DNA from: Desulfovibrionaceae bacterium
Lineage (GTDB): Bacteria; Desulfobacterota; Desulfovibrionia; Desulfovibrionales; Desulfovibrionaceae
Reading direction: 5' to 3'
Length of the DNA: 64,000 nucleotides
Assembly: GCA_015709315.1 (NCBI GenBank)
Contig: JACCQI010000003.1
Location: 1-64,000, forward strand
The position numbers and the translations under genes were made by a program. The notes beneath the pieces are model-generated. The model was not told the origin of the DNA. It worked only from the letters and a program-made list of their open reading frames with translations, and did no database searches. Numbering within the stretch: position 1 is the stretch's first letter; the number at the start of each line of letters is the position of its first letter. Positions 1 through 11,559 of this stretch are shown here, one piece after another.

Positions 1-90
1 GGCGCTTGGGGTGGTAGTTGGGAGGGAGCGGTTTTGGTTGACGAAGGTGGGGGGATCGAGGCGCGGCAAGGTCGGATTGCTGCAATCAAT

Positions 91-105
91 CATTGTCGTT
101 CAATG
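91..105. promoter_or_regulatory. Candidate TetR operator (CATTG-N5-CAATG)
   Basis: A perfect inverted repeat, CATTG-TCGTT-CAATG, ends 40 bases before the TetR-family gene. It overlaps a weak possible promoter (TTGTCG at 94-99, TACTAC at 118-123, 18-base spacer). TetR-type repressors commonly bind palindromes over their own promoters, so autoregulation is a reasonable inference. The first 90 bases show no supported gene. Confidence 0.35.
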
Positions 106-144
106 GTTCGTGTGGGATACTACAATTGAGTTGCATAAGCGAAG

Positions 145-789
145 ATGGAGATGGCTGTGTCGCATCTGAAGGCGTTGCCGAAGGTTATTCCTATTCGGAA
201 TAAGGAGATCACCCGGGGCAGACTCGTCCAGGCGGTGGGAAAGGTCCTGGCGGAAGTCGGGTTCCAGCGCCTCGGTGTGAACCTTGTGGCCCGTGAGGCC
301 GGGGTCGATAAGAAGTTGATCTATCGATATTTCAACGGGTTGAATGGTCTTGTTGCCGCTTATGCCGAAACCGTCGAGTTTTGGCCAACGGCCGGGGAGT
401 TGCTGGGGGACGATCTGGCGCGGATTCGGCAAATGGCTCCGCATGCGATCATGTCGCTTTTTTTCAGGCGCTACCTGCGGGCCATTTTGAACCGCCCGCA
501 GACACTTGAGATTCTCGCTTGGGAGGGGCTTGAACGCAACGGCCTGACGCACGCCCTTGAAGAGGTGCGGGTCAGGACCTCCCTTGAGTTTTTTGAAATT
601 ATGGAGCAGGACCCGCCGGAGGATGTGGACCTGACCGCATTGGTCCTGCTCATGGTCGGGGCCGTGAATTTTTTGGCCGTGCGGTCGCGGATTCATTCCA
701 GCATCGGCGGCGTGGACCTGCGGTCCGAGGAAGGGTGGGAGCGCGTAGAGCGCTGCATCGACACGGTGCTGGAAAAAACACTTAAATAG
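145..789 (+). CDS. TetR/AcrR-family transcriptional regulator
   Basis: 214-residue protein of normal TetR length. Residues about 20-65 form the N-terminal helix-turn-helix region, with the characteristic run GVDKKLIYRYF. The remaining helical part would be the ligand-binding and dimer domain, and nothing in it identifies the ligand. The ATG has only a weak ribosome-binding site (GCGAAG); a second ATG lies two codons downstream. No efflux pump or enzyme is adjacent, so the target is unknown; the palindrome upstream suggests autoregulation. The gene ends just before a hairpin shared with the convergent MucR-type gene. Confidence 0.85.
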   Translation: MEMAVSHLKALPKVIPIRNKEITRGRLVQAVGKVLAEVGFQRLGVNLVAREAGVDKKLIYRYFNGLNGLVAAYAETVEFWPTAGELLGDDLARIRQMAPHAIMSLFFRRYLRAILNRPQTLEILAWEGLERNGLTHALEEVRVRTSLEFFEIMEQDPPEDVDLTALVLLMVGAVNFLAVRSRIHSSIGGVDLRSEEGWERVERCIDTVLEKTLK

Positions 790-790
790 G

Positions 791-822
791 AAAAGGCCCG
801 GAACAAATGTCCCGGGCCTTTT
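791..822. terminator. Bidirectional terminator between tetR-type and mucR-type genes
   Basis: An 11-bp perfect stem (791-801 with 812-822), a 10-base loop, and four-base A and T runs at the ends. It lies between the stops of two convergent genes and can act on both strands. Confidence 0.75.
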
Positions 823-834
823 GCCTCGAATCTG

Positions 835-1233
835 TTACTTTTTCTTAGCGGATCCTCTTTTGGTCCACAGTTTCATTTCCTTCATCTTCTTGCGTCGTTC
901 ACGCTGAAGGCTCTTGCAGACAAGGGGAAGGTTTTTCTTGTATCCGTATTTTTCCCTGTATTCCTCAGGGGTCAGGTCGTGCGTGGCCAGATGCTTCTTG
1001 GTGATGACCTTGAAAGCCTTTCCGCACGCGCAACAGAGGATGGATTTTTCCCTGATGGCCTTTTTGGGATCAACCGCAGCGGGCTCGTCCGTAGCTAAAG
1101 CCTCGCCTTCTGCAATGGCCTTGATGCCGATGGATATTTTCTGAACCATGGAAGTAATTTCTTCTTCGGTCATGGTTCGGACACTCGCCTGCGCTTTGAC
1201 GATTTCCAGCGCTTCTTTCAAATAATCTTCCAT
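835..1233 (-). CDS. MucR/Ros-family zinc-finger transcriptional regulator
   Basis: 132-residue protein with the MucR/Ros layout: an acidic helical N-terminal half and a C-terminal zinc finger. The finger reads CCACGK then HLATH (a C-x2-C-x10-H-x3-H arrangement), followed by the family signature LTPEEYREKYG and a lysine/arginine-rich tail. Family members bind AT-rich DNA and act as broad, sometimes H-NS-like, regulators. The start has a strong ribosome-binding site (AAGGAGAG). The roughly 290 bases upstream are AT-rich with many TA steps (TATAAT-like runs near 1330-1347), the kind of DNA this family binds, so autoregulation is possible. Confidence 0.9.
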   Translation of the reverse strand: MEDYLKEALEIVKAQASVRTMTEEEITSMVQKISIGIKAIAEGEALATDEPAAVDPKKAIREKSILCCACGKAFKVITKKHLATHDLTPEEYREKYGYKKNLPLVCKSLQRERRKKMKEMKLWTKRGSAKKK

Positions 1234-1526
1234 CTCTCTCTCCTTTATTCAAAGGTTGAATACGGTTATCGAATAATGCAATGCAGAGCGGATTCCGCAC
1301 CGATTGAATGTATTCTGCATCATCAGGTGTATAATTTACATTATAATTGTGTCCTATTGCAAGAGAATATCTCTGCGTCAGGCGAAATGCATGTGGCCCT
1401 GATGGATTTGGTCGGACCAGTCGGACGGCGTGGCTTCGAATGGCCTTGATTCCGCAGGTTGGGTCAAGTATGTTAAGCGAACACGTTCGACATGCCCATG
1501 CATCAATACAATAAATGGAGATATCA

Positions 1527-1973
1527 GTGAACTCGGAAGTCAACAATGTGCATAAATTAGAGGCTGTTGCACAAAGCAATGGAACAGAAGGCACGGCTGG
1601 TCCGTCCGTTTCCCCGGCCATGGCTGAAACCAACAGGGATATGAGCAAGGTCGCCTTGATCGTATCCCTGCTCGTAGTCGTGCTGCTGGTCATTTTTTTC
1701 TTCGGCATGAACCGGAATATTGCCGGACTTACGGATGAGGTGAAGTCCCTTGGCGAACTGCGGATCGACATGTCCGCCCTGGACCAGCGCATGGTTCGGA
1801 TGGAGGATGAGCTGCCCGGCAAGATGAAGCGCATCATTGCCCACGACATGGTTAATGAAATGGCCATGAAAGCGGCCTATCTCGGCAACACGCTCGAAGA
1901 CGAGCCGTTGCGCGCCAAGATGCAGGAAATTCTGCAGTCGCTCAAGGAAGTGCGCGGCAGTCTGGAACAGTAG
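1527..1973 (+). CDS. Small single-pass membrane protein, function unknown
   Basis: 148 residues from GTG 1527. GTG is chosen because GGAG lies six bases before it, while the in-frame ATG at 1515 has no ribosome-binding site. The protein has a polar N-terminal tail, one strong membrane segment (VALIVSLLVVVLLVIFFFGM), then a heptad-rich stretch (DEVKSLGELRIDMSALDQRMVR; shown here as key residues only) likely to form a coiled coil. This suggests an inner-membrane protein with a dimerising domain on one side. No family was recognised. It stands alone between two terminators. Confidence 0.7.
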   Translation: MNSEVNNVHKLEAVAQSNGTEGTAGPSVSPAMAETNRDMSKVALIVSLLVVVLLVIFFFGMNRNIAGLTDEVKSLGELRIDMSALDQRMVRMEDELPGKMKRIIAHDMVNEMAMKAAYLGNTLEDEPLRAKMQEILQSLKEVRGSLEQ

Positions 1974-1996
1974 GCCGCCCGCACTCTCTGGACCGC

Positions 1997-2033
1997 AAAA
2001 AATGCGGCGGAATATTCCGCCGCATTTTTTTTT
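1997..2033 (+). terminator. Rho-independent terminator after the membrane protein gene
   Basis: A perfect 34-base palindrome (1997-2013 with 2014-2030) whose outer pairs are A/T runs, continued by three more T. It can work in both directions, but only the upstream plus-strand gene needs it. Confidence 0.9.
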
Positions 2034-2054
2034 GTGTCGTATCATAAGATTTTG

Positions 2055-2072
2055 TTGAACACCATTGTTCAA
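2055..2072. promoter_or_regulatory. Candidate operator TTGAAC-N6-GTTCAA
   Basis: A perfect 6-6-6 palindrome ends seven bases before the -35 element of the MerR-type gene. Position and symmetry suggest a regulator site, possibly autoregulation. No binding data can be inferred from sequence alone. Confidence 0.4.
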
Positions 2073-2079
2073 AATTGGA

Positions 2080-2108
2080 TTGACATATCAGTTTGTTCAC
2101 GATATTGA
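2080..2108 (+). promoter_or_regulatory. Sigma-70-type promoter for the MerR-type gene
   Basis: TTGACA at 2080-2085 matches consensus fully. A 17-base spacer leads to TATTGA at 2103-2108, which matches three of six. The start codon follows 37 bases downstream. Confidence 0.55.
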
Positions 2109-2145
2109 TTAAATAAAGAATAGTGATCAACAAGAGAGTCCGGTT

Positions 2146-3033
2146 ATGGGCAAGAAGTACATCAGTCTCAGAGAGGTTGGAAGGCGGTTGGGGATACCGC
2201 CGTCAACCATCGTTTATTATAAGGATAAATTTGAGAAATATATCCCGAAAGAGGGCGGAGAAGGACGTCGCACTCGATATCCTTCCGAGGTGCTGGACAT
2301 TTTCAGGAGGATCCGCGTCATGTTTGACGACAATTGGACGACTGAACAGATTGAACATGAATTGGCACTTAAATTTAATGTATTGTTGAATGAGCAACAG
2401 CTTGATCAGCCGTTTGATCAAGGGACTTCCAGCCAAAATATGCAAGGGCTGTCCGGCGTGTTGGCGAAGATTTCGGACGCGCTCGACAATCAGTCGCTGT
2501 TCAGGAGCGAGATACGGTCTTTGCGGGACGAGGTGGCGGCCCTGCGCGAGGAGCGCGATAAGGAGGCTCGACGGCAGCAGGAGGCTGTGAACGAGCTCCG
2601 CCGCGAAGTCGCATCCCTGCGTCGTCGGCTGTCCGGAAAGCGTGGCGGTGGAGATATCGATTTTCCGCCCGCCGATTTCCTGGCCGGTCCCCTGGTGATC
2701 GCTTCCGGCGGGGAATATCTGGGCGTACTGGGCAAGGGCAGGAAGCATTTTTCCTTGCAGGATTTTGTGCAGCTCATCGAGCGCAAGGAGTCGGACGCCG
2801 TGGCCGTGGAGACTTCCTGGAAGCGGCAGAACGGCCATTGGGTGCTTCGCATTTGCGTCGAGGATTCATCCAAGGGGCGTGAACGGACTATCGTTCTGGT
2901 CGCAAAAAAAACCGTCACTCCCAGCCGAAACGCCGTCACCGAGATCATCCGGCTGAACATTGACGGCAACGACGCGCCCGACGCATTGCTGCTGACCTTG
3001 TTTCGTCAGTTGAAGACCATTTTCAACGGTTAG
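2146..3033 (+). CDS. MerR-type helix-turn-helix regulator
   Basis: 295 residues. Residues 5-75 are a MerR-like winged helix (LREVGRRLGIPPSTIVYYKD, then RRTRYPSEVLDIFRRI). Residues about 118-165 are charged and heptad-rich (repeated LR, RREV, SLRRRL), a probable coiled coil. The C-terminal 120 residues form a mixed domain that was not recognised. The protein lacks the metal-binding cysteines of MerR or ZntR regulators. The long C-terminal part resembles the DNA-binding-domain-plus-coiled-coil proteins common in Desulfovibrio. The target is unknown; a palindrome at its promoter suggests autoregulation. Confidence 0.75.
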   Translation: MGKKYISLREVGRRLGIPPSTIVYYKDKFEKYIPKEGGEGRRTRYPSEVLDIFRRIRVMFDDNWTTEQIEHELALKFNVLLNEQQLDQPFDQGTSSQNMQGLSGVLAKISDALDNQSLFRSEIRSLRDEVAALREERDKEARRQQEAVNELRREVASLRRRLSGKRGGGDIDFPPADFLAGPLVIASGGEYLGVLGKGRKHFSLQDFVQLIERKESDAVAVETSWKRQNGHWVLRICVEDSSKGRERTIVLVAKKTVTPSRNAVTEIIRLNIDGNDAPDALLLTLFRQLKTIFNG

Positions 3034-3067
3034 GCTTTCCATTATTAATGATCTTCTAGAAAAATTC

Positions 3068-3096
3068 TTGATTGATTCGCTTGTTTCGCTTATAAA
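3068..3096 (+). promoter_or_regulatory. Strong sigma-70-type promoter
   Basis: TTGATT (3068-3073), a 17-base spacer and TATAAA (3091-3096), five of six matches at -10. It sits 58 bases before the next start codon, in an AT-rich stretch that also carries a TCTAGA at 3055-3060. Confidence 0.7.
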
Positions 3097-3154
3097 CCAA
3101 CTGCTAATCGTACCATAGGAAACGTGTTTCGCCGGTTCGGTGGGAGGAGACGGT

Positions 3155-3583
3155 ATGCCCCAGGTTGCTGCGAGAATTACTCATGATCAGGAAAAATGGC
3201 TCAAGGACTATTTCAAGACCAAGAGTGCTGGCGCGGAGTTTATTTTGCCTTGGGCCGTTGACGTCTTCTTCAAGTCCATCCGCAATGTTTCCAGCGATTT
3301 TTCCGTTGCCGAACTGAAGACCATTCTCGAATCGCACAAGGAAGTAAAACTGCTTCCCAATCAGTCGAAGCAGGCTTACCTCCTGTTGCGGGTCGAGGAG
3401 GCGTGTGACGAGCACAACGTGCACATCCAGCATGGGGCGAGCAAGTCCAATCTCGAGGTCAAGCTTCGCAGGCTGACCGATCTCCAGGCCACGGCGCTTA
3501 TGATCTGGGCCACCGCCTACTGGGTTTCCAAGGCGTGGAACGGCGTGTCCGTGGACGATTACGTCAAGTTGTCCTGCGGCTAG
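3155..3583 (+). CDS. Conserved-looking hypothetical protein
   Basis: 142 residues from ATG 3155. This start is chosen because GGGAGGAGA lies directly upstream at the right spacing; the in-frame GTG at 3140 has none. The protein looks soluble and globular, with no signal peptide or membrane segment. It begins AARITHDQEKWLKDYF and ends in a tryptophan-rich helix (WATAYWVSKAWNGVSVDDYV). No family was recognised. It has its own promoter and terminator, so it is monocistronic. Confidence 0.7.
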   Translation: MPQVAARITHDQEKWLKDYFKTKSAGAEFILPWAVDVFFKSIRNVSSDFSVAELKTILESHKEVKLLPNQSKQAYLLLRVEEACDEHNVHIQHGASKSNLEVKLRRLTDLQATALMIWATAYWVSKAWNGVSVDDYVKLSCG

Positions 3584-3603
3584 GCGTCGCAAATATATTT
3601 CGT

Positions 3604-3653
3604 GCCAATGTCGTGTGCAGGTGATACAACCTGTGCGCGACATTGGCGTTTTT
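3604..3653 (+). terminator. Long hairpin terminator, or leader element of thiD
   Basis: As plus-strand RNA, 3604-3622 pairs with 3629-3647 in 19 bp, three of them G-U, around a 6-base loop. A five-T run follows at 3649-3653. The G-U pairs would be A-C mismatches on the other strand, so the element is plus-strand specific. It ends the upstream gene, but it also lies only 14 bases before the thiD start and may attenuate it. Confidence 0.75.
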
Positions 3654-3666
3654 ACGGAGACAGACC

Positions 3667-5046
3667 ATGGAACGACTCCCGTGCATCCTGACCATAGCCG
3701 GGTCCGACTCCGGCGGCGGGGCGGGCATACAGGCCGATCTCAAGACCATCACCATGCTCGGTGCCTACGGCGCCAGCGTGATCACCGCCCTGACCGCCCA
3801 GAACACCCGGGCCGTGACCTCCATCCACGCTCCGTCGGCCAAGTTCGTGGCCCGTCAGTTGACGACCGTCCTGGACGACATCGTTGTGGACGCGGCCAAG
3901 ACGGGCATGCTCTTTTCCGCCCCCATCATCGAGGCCATCGCGGCCGTGCTGAAGGAGGCCGAGTTCCCGCTGGTGGTCGATCCCGTGTGCGTGGCCACGT
4001 CCGGGGCCAAGCTGCTCAAGGACGACGCCGTGGAAGCCATGGTGGAGCATATGTTTCCCCTGGCGGACCTGTTGACGCCCAATATTCCCGAGGCCGAGCT
4101 GTTCACCGGCATCGCCATCGGCAGCCGCGAGGATATTTTCACCGCCGCCCGCTTGTTGCTGAAAATGGGACCCAAGGCCGTGCTCATCAAGGGCGGGCAT
4201 TCGGATTCCCTGGCCATCACGGACTGGTTCGTGACGCAGGGCACGGAACCCATTCCCCTTATGCAGCCCCGTGTGGACACCGATTGCACGCACGGCACCG
4301 GATGTACGCTTTCCGCGGCTATTGCCACGGGATTGGGGCAGGGCATGGACATGGGCCCGTCCATTCTGCGGGCGCAGGAATATTTGAACATGGCCCTGGC
4401 CGCCGGGTTCCGCCTGGGGGATGGCGGCGGTCCGCCCAACCACCTGGTTCCCTGGCTCAAGGAGAAGGCGCGTGGCGACGTGCTCGACCAGGTGGACGAT
4501 CTGGGCCGGAAGATGGTGGCCACGCCCGGCCTGGGCGTCATGCTGCCGCGAAGCCGGGCCAATGTGGCCGTGGCCTTGCCCTTTGCGCGCAGGCTCGATG
4601 AGGTGGCCGGTTTTTCCGGCGGATTCGTCACCACGGCCCGCGCCCAGGTGACGGTGGTGGGGCACCCGCAATTCGGCGCGTCCGCCAGAGCCGCGTCGGT
4701 CCTGCTGGCCGCGGACCGCCTCCTGCCCGGAACGGGCTGCGCCATGGCTCTCTCGGCCGGGCGGCCGGTGCGGGACGCGCTCGAATCCCTGGGCGTTGAA
4801 CTCGTCTGGATGGACCGCGACGGCAAGCCCGATTATCTTGGGGACGAGGGCGGCGAATTCGAGGAGTGGGGCTGCTTCAATGCGGTCCGCGATTACGGGG
4901 GCGGCAGGGCCGTCGGCGCGGTCGGCGACCCCGGCGGCGTCGGCTTCGAGCCGGTGATCTACGTCTTGGGAACGGACACGCCCGCGCTTATGGCGAGGCT
5001 TCGCCAAATAGCCGACTTTATATCGTCCAGCCCCGACGCTTTGTAG
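3667..5046 (+). CDS. thiD: Bifunctional HMP/HMP-P kinase fused to ThiN-type thiamine-phosphate synthase
   Basis: 459 residues from ATG 3667, which follows ACGGAGA; the in-frame TTG at 3643 lies inside the hairpin and is rejected. Residues about 1-265 are ThiD, with the substrate loop AGSDSGGGAGIQADLKT near the start and the ribokinase-type anion-hole motif HGTGCTLSAAIA. ThiD phosphorylates hydroxymethylpyrimidine twice to give HMP-PP. Residues about 285-455 match ThiN (ANVAVALPFAR, FVTTARAQVTVVGHPQFGAS), which couples HMP-PP with the thiazole phosphate in place of ThiE. One polypeptide thus covers two successive steps. I found no TPP riboswitch upstream. Confidence 0.92.
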   Translation: MERLPCILTIAGSDSGGGAGIQADLKTITMLGAYGASVITALTAQNTRAVTSIHAPSAKFVARQLTTVLDDIVVDAAKTGMLFSAPIIEAIAAVLKEAEFPLVVDPVCVATSGAKLLKDDAVEAMVEHMFPLADLLTPNIPEAELFTGIAIGSREDIFTAARLLLKMGPKAVLIKGGHSDSLAITDWFVTQGTEPIPLMQPRVDTDCTHGTGCTLSAAIATGLGQGMDMGPSILRAQEYLNMALAAGFRLGDGGGPPNHLVPWLKEKARGDVLDQVDDLGRKMVATPGLGVMLPRSRANVAVALPFARRLDEVAGFSGGFVTTARAQVTVVGHPQFGASARAASVLLAADRLLPGTGCAMALSAGRPVRDALESLGVELVWMDRDGKPDYLGDEGGEFEEWGCFNAVRDYGGGRAVGAVGDPGGVGFEPVIYVLGTDTPALMARLRQIADFISSSPDAL

Positions 5047-5074
5047 ATTTCCGTTGCTTCTGGGCCTCATTTGG

Positions 5075-5104
5075 TTGACATATCTGCGGGAGCTTGCTTA
5101 ATAA
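5075..5104 (+). promoter_or_regulatory. Promoter for tRNA-Leu (and perhaps tig)
   Basis: A consensus TTGACA at 5075-5080 is followed by an 18-base spacer and TAATAA at 5099-5104. Transcription would start just before the tRNA 5' end at 5118. Confidence 0.55.
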
Positions 5105-5117
5105 GCACGTTCTTTTT

Positions 5118-5202
5118 GCGGGCGTGGCGGAATTGGTAAACGCGCCAGATTTAGGATCTGGTACCTCACGGTTTGGGGGTTCGAGTCCCTCCGCCCGCAC
5201 CA
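5118..5202 (+). tRNA. tRNA-Leu (anticodon UAG)
   Basis: 85 bases with an encoded CCA end. The acceptor stem pairs 5118-5124 with 5192-5198. The anticodon arm pairs 5145-5149 with 5157-5161 around a 7-base loop holding TAG at 5152-5154. A short variable arm (type II) follows, as expected for leucine tRNA. The T-loop contains GTTCGAGTC. It reads CUN codons, mainly CUA. It is 52 bases upstream of tig with no terminator between, so read-through into tig is likely. Confidence 0.97.
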
Positions 5203-5254
5203 CAAATGCAGGAAATTCATACGCGCTCAAGAGCGTTTCAGGAGGATAAGTTTC

Positions 5255-6754
5255 ATGGAATACAATGTTGAAGAACTCTCCCCGGTAAAGCGGAAGATCA
5301 CGGTCGAGGTTCCGGCCGAAGAGGTCAACGCGGCCCTCTCGGCCACCGTGGCCCTGTATCGCATGCAGGTCGAGGTCAAGGGTTTCCGCAAGGGCAAGGT
5401 TCCTTCCAGCGTCGTGGAGTCCAAGTACCGCAAGCAGGTCTACGGCGAAGCCACCACCGACCTGATCAACTACCAGATCAACGAGATCATGTCCGGTCTG
5501 TCCCTCCAGCCCATGTCCCGCATCGACGTGGACGCCAAGGAGTTGGTCCGCGACGAGGATTTCAAGTACTCCATAGCTTTTGAAGTGGCTCCCACCCTCG
5601 ACCTGCCCGAATACAAGGGTCTGGTCGCCGAGGAGATCGACGTGGTGGTCTCCGACGCCGAGGTCGCCGAGGTCGAGGATCGCATCCTGGCCAACAACGC
5701 CGAGGTGAAGGTCATCGAGGACGTGCGTCCGCCCAAGGACGGTGAGGTCGCCTCCGTGAGCTTCGGCGCTTACCAGGATGGCAAGATCGTGGAAGGCATC
5801 CAGGCCGAGAATTTCGACCTGGTGCTGGGCGAGAACCAGGCCTTGCCCGAGTTCGAGGAGATGCTCAAGACGCTGACCTCCGGTGAGGCCGGCGAGACCG
5901 ACATCACGTTCCCGGCCGACTTCATCAACACCAACATGGCCGGCCAGACCGTGACCATGAAGGCCAAGCTGCACGCGGTCAAGGAACGCATCGTTCCCGA
6001 GATGACCGACGCGGTGGCCAAGAAGGCCGGTTTCAAGGACGTCGAGACCATGCGTACCGGCATCCGCGAGTCCTACGCCTCCCAGCGCAAGCAGATGAAC
6101 AAGTCCATGGCCCAGAGCGAGTTGCTCAAGTCCCTCATCGAGTCCATCAAGGACTTTCCCCTGCCGCCCGCCATGGTGGAGGACCGCATCGACCGCCTGA
6201 TCCAGGATCTCGAATACAAGCTCGACCGCCAGGGCAAGGGCTTCCAGTCCCTGGGCAAGACGCCCGAGCAGTTGCGCGGGGATTTCCGCGCCGAGGCCGA
6301 GCAGACCGTGAAGACCGAAATCTTCCTGCTGGCCGTGGCCGCCCAGGAGGGCCTGGAGATCTCCCCCGAGGAGATCGAGGCCACCCTGAGCCAGTTGGCC
6401 ATGCAGACCCGCCAACCCTTGCACGAGCTGAAGAAATACTACGAGGACAACAACCTCGTGGTGCCGCTCAAGGATCGCCTGCTCTGCGACAAGGCGTCCG
6501 AGCTGATCTACGGCGCTGCGGAGATCAAGCTGGTCGCGCCGCCCGCCGACGGCAAGCAGGCCGCCAAGGAGGCTCCGGCCAAGAAGGAGGACGCCGAAGA
6601 GGCTTCCTCCGACAAGGGCGAGGCCCCTCGGTTCGCCGACAAGGCGGAGGCCGTCGAATGGGCCGTCGCCAATCTTGGCATCAAGGAATCCACCGCCAAG
6701 AGCTACTCTCTGGCCAAGCTCCAGGAACGCGCCGACAAGCACGTTGCCGGTTAG
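5255..6754 (+). CDS. tig: Trigger factor (ribosome-bound chaperone and prolyl isomerase) with C-terminal extension
   Basis: 499 residues, roughly 65 longer than typical trigger factors. The ribosome-docking signature GFRKGKVP is at residues 43-50. The FKBP-like isomerase domain follows (about 155-240), then the helical SurA-like C-domain to about 425. A charged low-complexity linker (KEAPAKKEDAEEASSDKG) leads to a compact helical tail of about 40 residues that ordinary trigger factors lack. The start has a strong AGGAGG. It is the first gene of the tig-clpP-clpX-lon chaperone/protease group but has its own terminator. Confidence 0.95.
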   Translation: MEYNVEELSPVKRKITVEVPAEEVNAALSATVALYRMQVEVKGFRKGKVPSSVVESKYRKQVYGEATTDLINYQINEIMSGLSLQPMSRIDVDAKELVRDEDFKYSIAFEVAPTLDLPEYKGLVAEEIDVVVSDAEVAEVEDRILANNAEVKVIEDVRPPKDGEVASVSFGAYQDGKIVEGIQAENFDLVLGENQALPEFEEMLKTLTSGEAGETDITFPADFINTNMAGQTVTMKAKLHAVKERIVPEMTDAVAKKAGFKDVETMRTGIRESYASQRKQMNKSMAQSELLKSLIESIKDFPLPPAMVEDRIDRLIQDLEYKLDRQGKGFQSLGKTPEQLRGDFRAEAEQTVKTEIFLLAVAAQEGLEISPEEIEATLSQLAMQTRQPLHELKKYYEDNNLVVPLKDRLLCDKASELIYGAAEIKLVAPPADGKQAAKEAPAKKEDAEEASSDKGEAPRFADKAEAVEWAVANLGIKESTAKSYSLAKLQERADKHVAG

Positions 6755-6790
6755 GGCCGACAGAGCGGATTCCAAATCGGGAAACGCATG

Positions 6791-6826
6791 CGGCGGTCCG
6801 GTGTTTCCGGGCCGCCGTTTTTTTTT
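6791..6826 (+). terminator. Rho-independent terminator after tig
   Basis: An 11-bp GC-rich stem (6791-6801 with 6807-6817, one G-U), a 5-base loop and a nine-T run at 6818-6826. The next 214 bases to clpP hold no gene; no convincing promoter was found there. Confidence 0.92.
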
Positions 6827-7040
6827 CGCTCCCGCTCTTGACCTCGGTTGGCGAATACCTATTTGGTGTCGAACGCGGCAGGAAGTTTCCCCTTGTCCTT
6901 GCAGGAGAATTGGCTCATACTGGGCATACTTGAGATTCAGCGGAAACGTCCGCCGCATCACCATTTTTCGGCAAGGCGGCGCTAATATTTTCGCTTCCGC
7001 CGTCCGATAAACCGTTAAATATCTCTACGAAGGAGACGTC

Positions 7041-7649
7041 ATGGTCGCCATTCCGATGGTCATCGAAACAACCGGCCGTACCGAGCGCGCGTACGACATC
7101 TATTCCCGGCTGCTCAAGGACCGGATCATTCTCCTCGGCGACGCCATCGACGATCATGTGGCCAGCCTCATTTGCGCCCAGCTCCTTTTCCTCGAGTCCG
7201 AGGACCCGGAAAAGGAGATCTACATGTACATCAATTCTCCCGGCGGGGTGGTCACGGCCGGCATGGCCATCTACGACACCATGCAGTATATTTCCGCTCC
7301 GGTGGCCACCCTGTGCCTGGGCCAGGCCGCCAGCATGGGCTCGCTGCTCCTGGCGGCGGGCGAGCGCGGCATGCGCTACGCGCTGCCCCATAGCCGCATC
7401 ATGATTCACCAGCCCCTCGGCGGCGCGCAGGGCCAGGCCACGGATATCGACATCCAGGCCAAGGAAATCCTGCGCCAGAAGGGCATTCTCAATAACATCC
7501 TGGCCGGGCACACCGGCCAGAAGCTGTCCAAGATCGCAGCCGACACCGAGCGTGACTACTTCATGTCCGCCGAGGAGGCCGTGAAGTACGGCCTCATCGA
7601 CAAGGTCATGAAGTCCAGGGGCGAGATCGAGGAAGACGGCAAGGATTAG
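7041..7649 (+). CDS. clpP: ATP-dependent Clp protease proteolytic subunit
   Basis: 202 residues, normal length. The catalytic triad is visible as Ser98 (GQAASMGS), His123 ([10 protein letters not shown]) and the aspartate in the C-terminal region near residue 172. ClpP forms the double-heptamer chamber used by ClpX and by ClpA; both partners are encoded in this window. AAGGAG precedes the start. clpX follows after 6 bases, so the two are one operon. Confidence 0.98.
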   Translation: MVAIPMVIETTGRTERAYDIYSRLLKDRIILLGDAIDDHVASLICAQLLFLESEDPEKEIYMYINSPGGVVTAGMAIYDTMQYISAPVATLCLGQAASMGSLLLAAGERGMRYALPHSRIMIHQPLGGAQGQATDIDIQAKEILRQKGILNNILAGHTGQKLSKIAADTERDYFMSAEEAVKYGLIDKVMKSRGEIEEDGKD

Positions 7650-7655
7650 GATCGC

Positions 7656-8909
<1,254 letters not shown>

Positions 8910-8923
8910 CACCAAGGGCGGCA

Positions 8924-8951
8924 TTGACAATAGGCCGTCAGACCTTACTTT
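8924..8951 (+). promoter_or_regulatory. Candidate promoter for lon
   Basis: TTGACA at 8924-8929, a 16-base spacer and TACTTT at 8946-8951 (three of six at -10). It lies 15 bases after the clpX stop, so lon can be transcribed independently of clpPX. Confidence 0.5.
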
Positions 8952-8964
8952 CAAGTATCGACGT

Positions 8965-8992
8965 CGTCACTCCCCGCTCACGGGGAGTGACG
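8965..8992. promoter_or_regulatory. Perfect 12-bp inverted repeat in the lon leader
   Basis: Bases 8965-8976 pair perfectly with 8981-8992 around CTCA. No T run follows, so it is not a terminator. It lies between the probable promoter and the lon ribosome-binding site. It is not CIRCE (TTAGCACTC-N9-GAGTGCTAA). It could be a repressor operator or an mRNA hairpin acting on lon. Confidence 0.55.
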
Positions 8993-9020
8993 CACCATAT
9001 TCAACGCAGCGGAGGAGTGC

Positions 9021-11483
<2,463 letters not shown>

Positions 11484-11503
11484 GGCGCGGCTCAAATGAA
11501 AGC

Positions 11504-11535
11504 AAAAGGCCGGATGGCATGCCATCCGGCCTTTT
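11504..11535. terminator. Bidirectional terminator, zero-spacer palindrome
   Basis: A 32-base perfect palindrome (11504-11519 with 11520-11535) with A/T runs at its ends and CATG at the centre. It separates the convergent lon gene and the minus-strand gene ending at 11560. Confidence 0.9.
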
Positions 11536-11559
11536 TGCGTTCGAAGTCGGTACCGGGGA

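Noticed and set aside
3584-3666. TPP riboswitch upstream of thiD
   Set aside because: The 83-base gap is taken up by the hairpin; the conserved CTGAGA and ACCTGA elements are absent.
6910-6970. Heat-shock (sigma-32) or sigma-54 promoter before clpP
   Set aside because: CTTGAGA and CCGCAT are separated by 17 bases with mismatches, and the GG-N10-GC at 6912-6925 has a poor -12 element.
8965-8992. CIRCE heat-shock operator in the lon leader
   Set aside because: The arms (CACTCCCCG/CGGGGAGTG) and the 4-base spacer do not match TTAGCACTC-N9-GAGTGCTAA.
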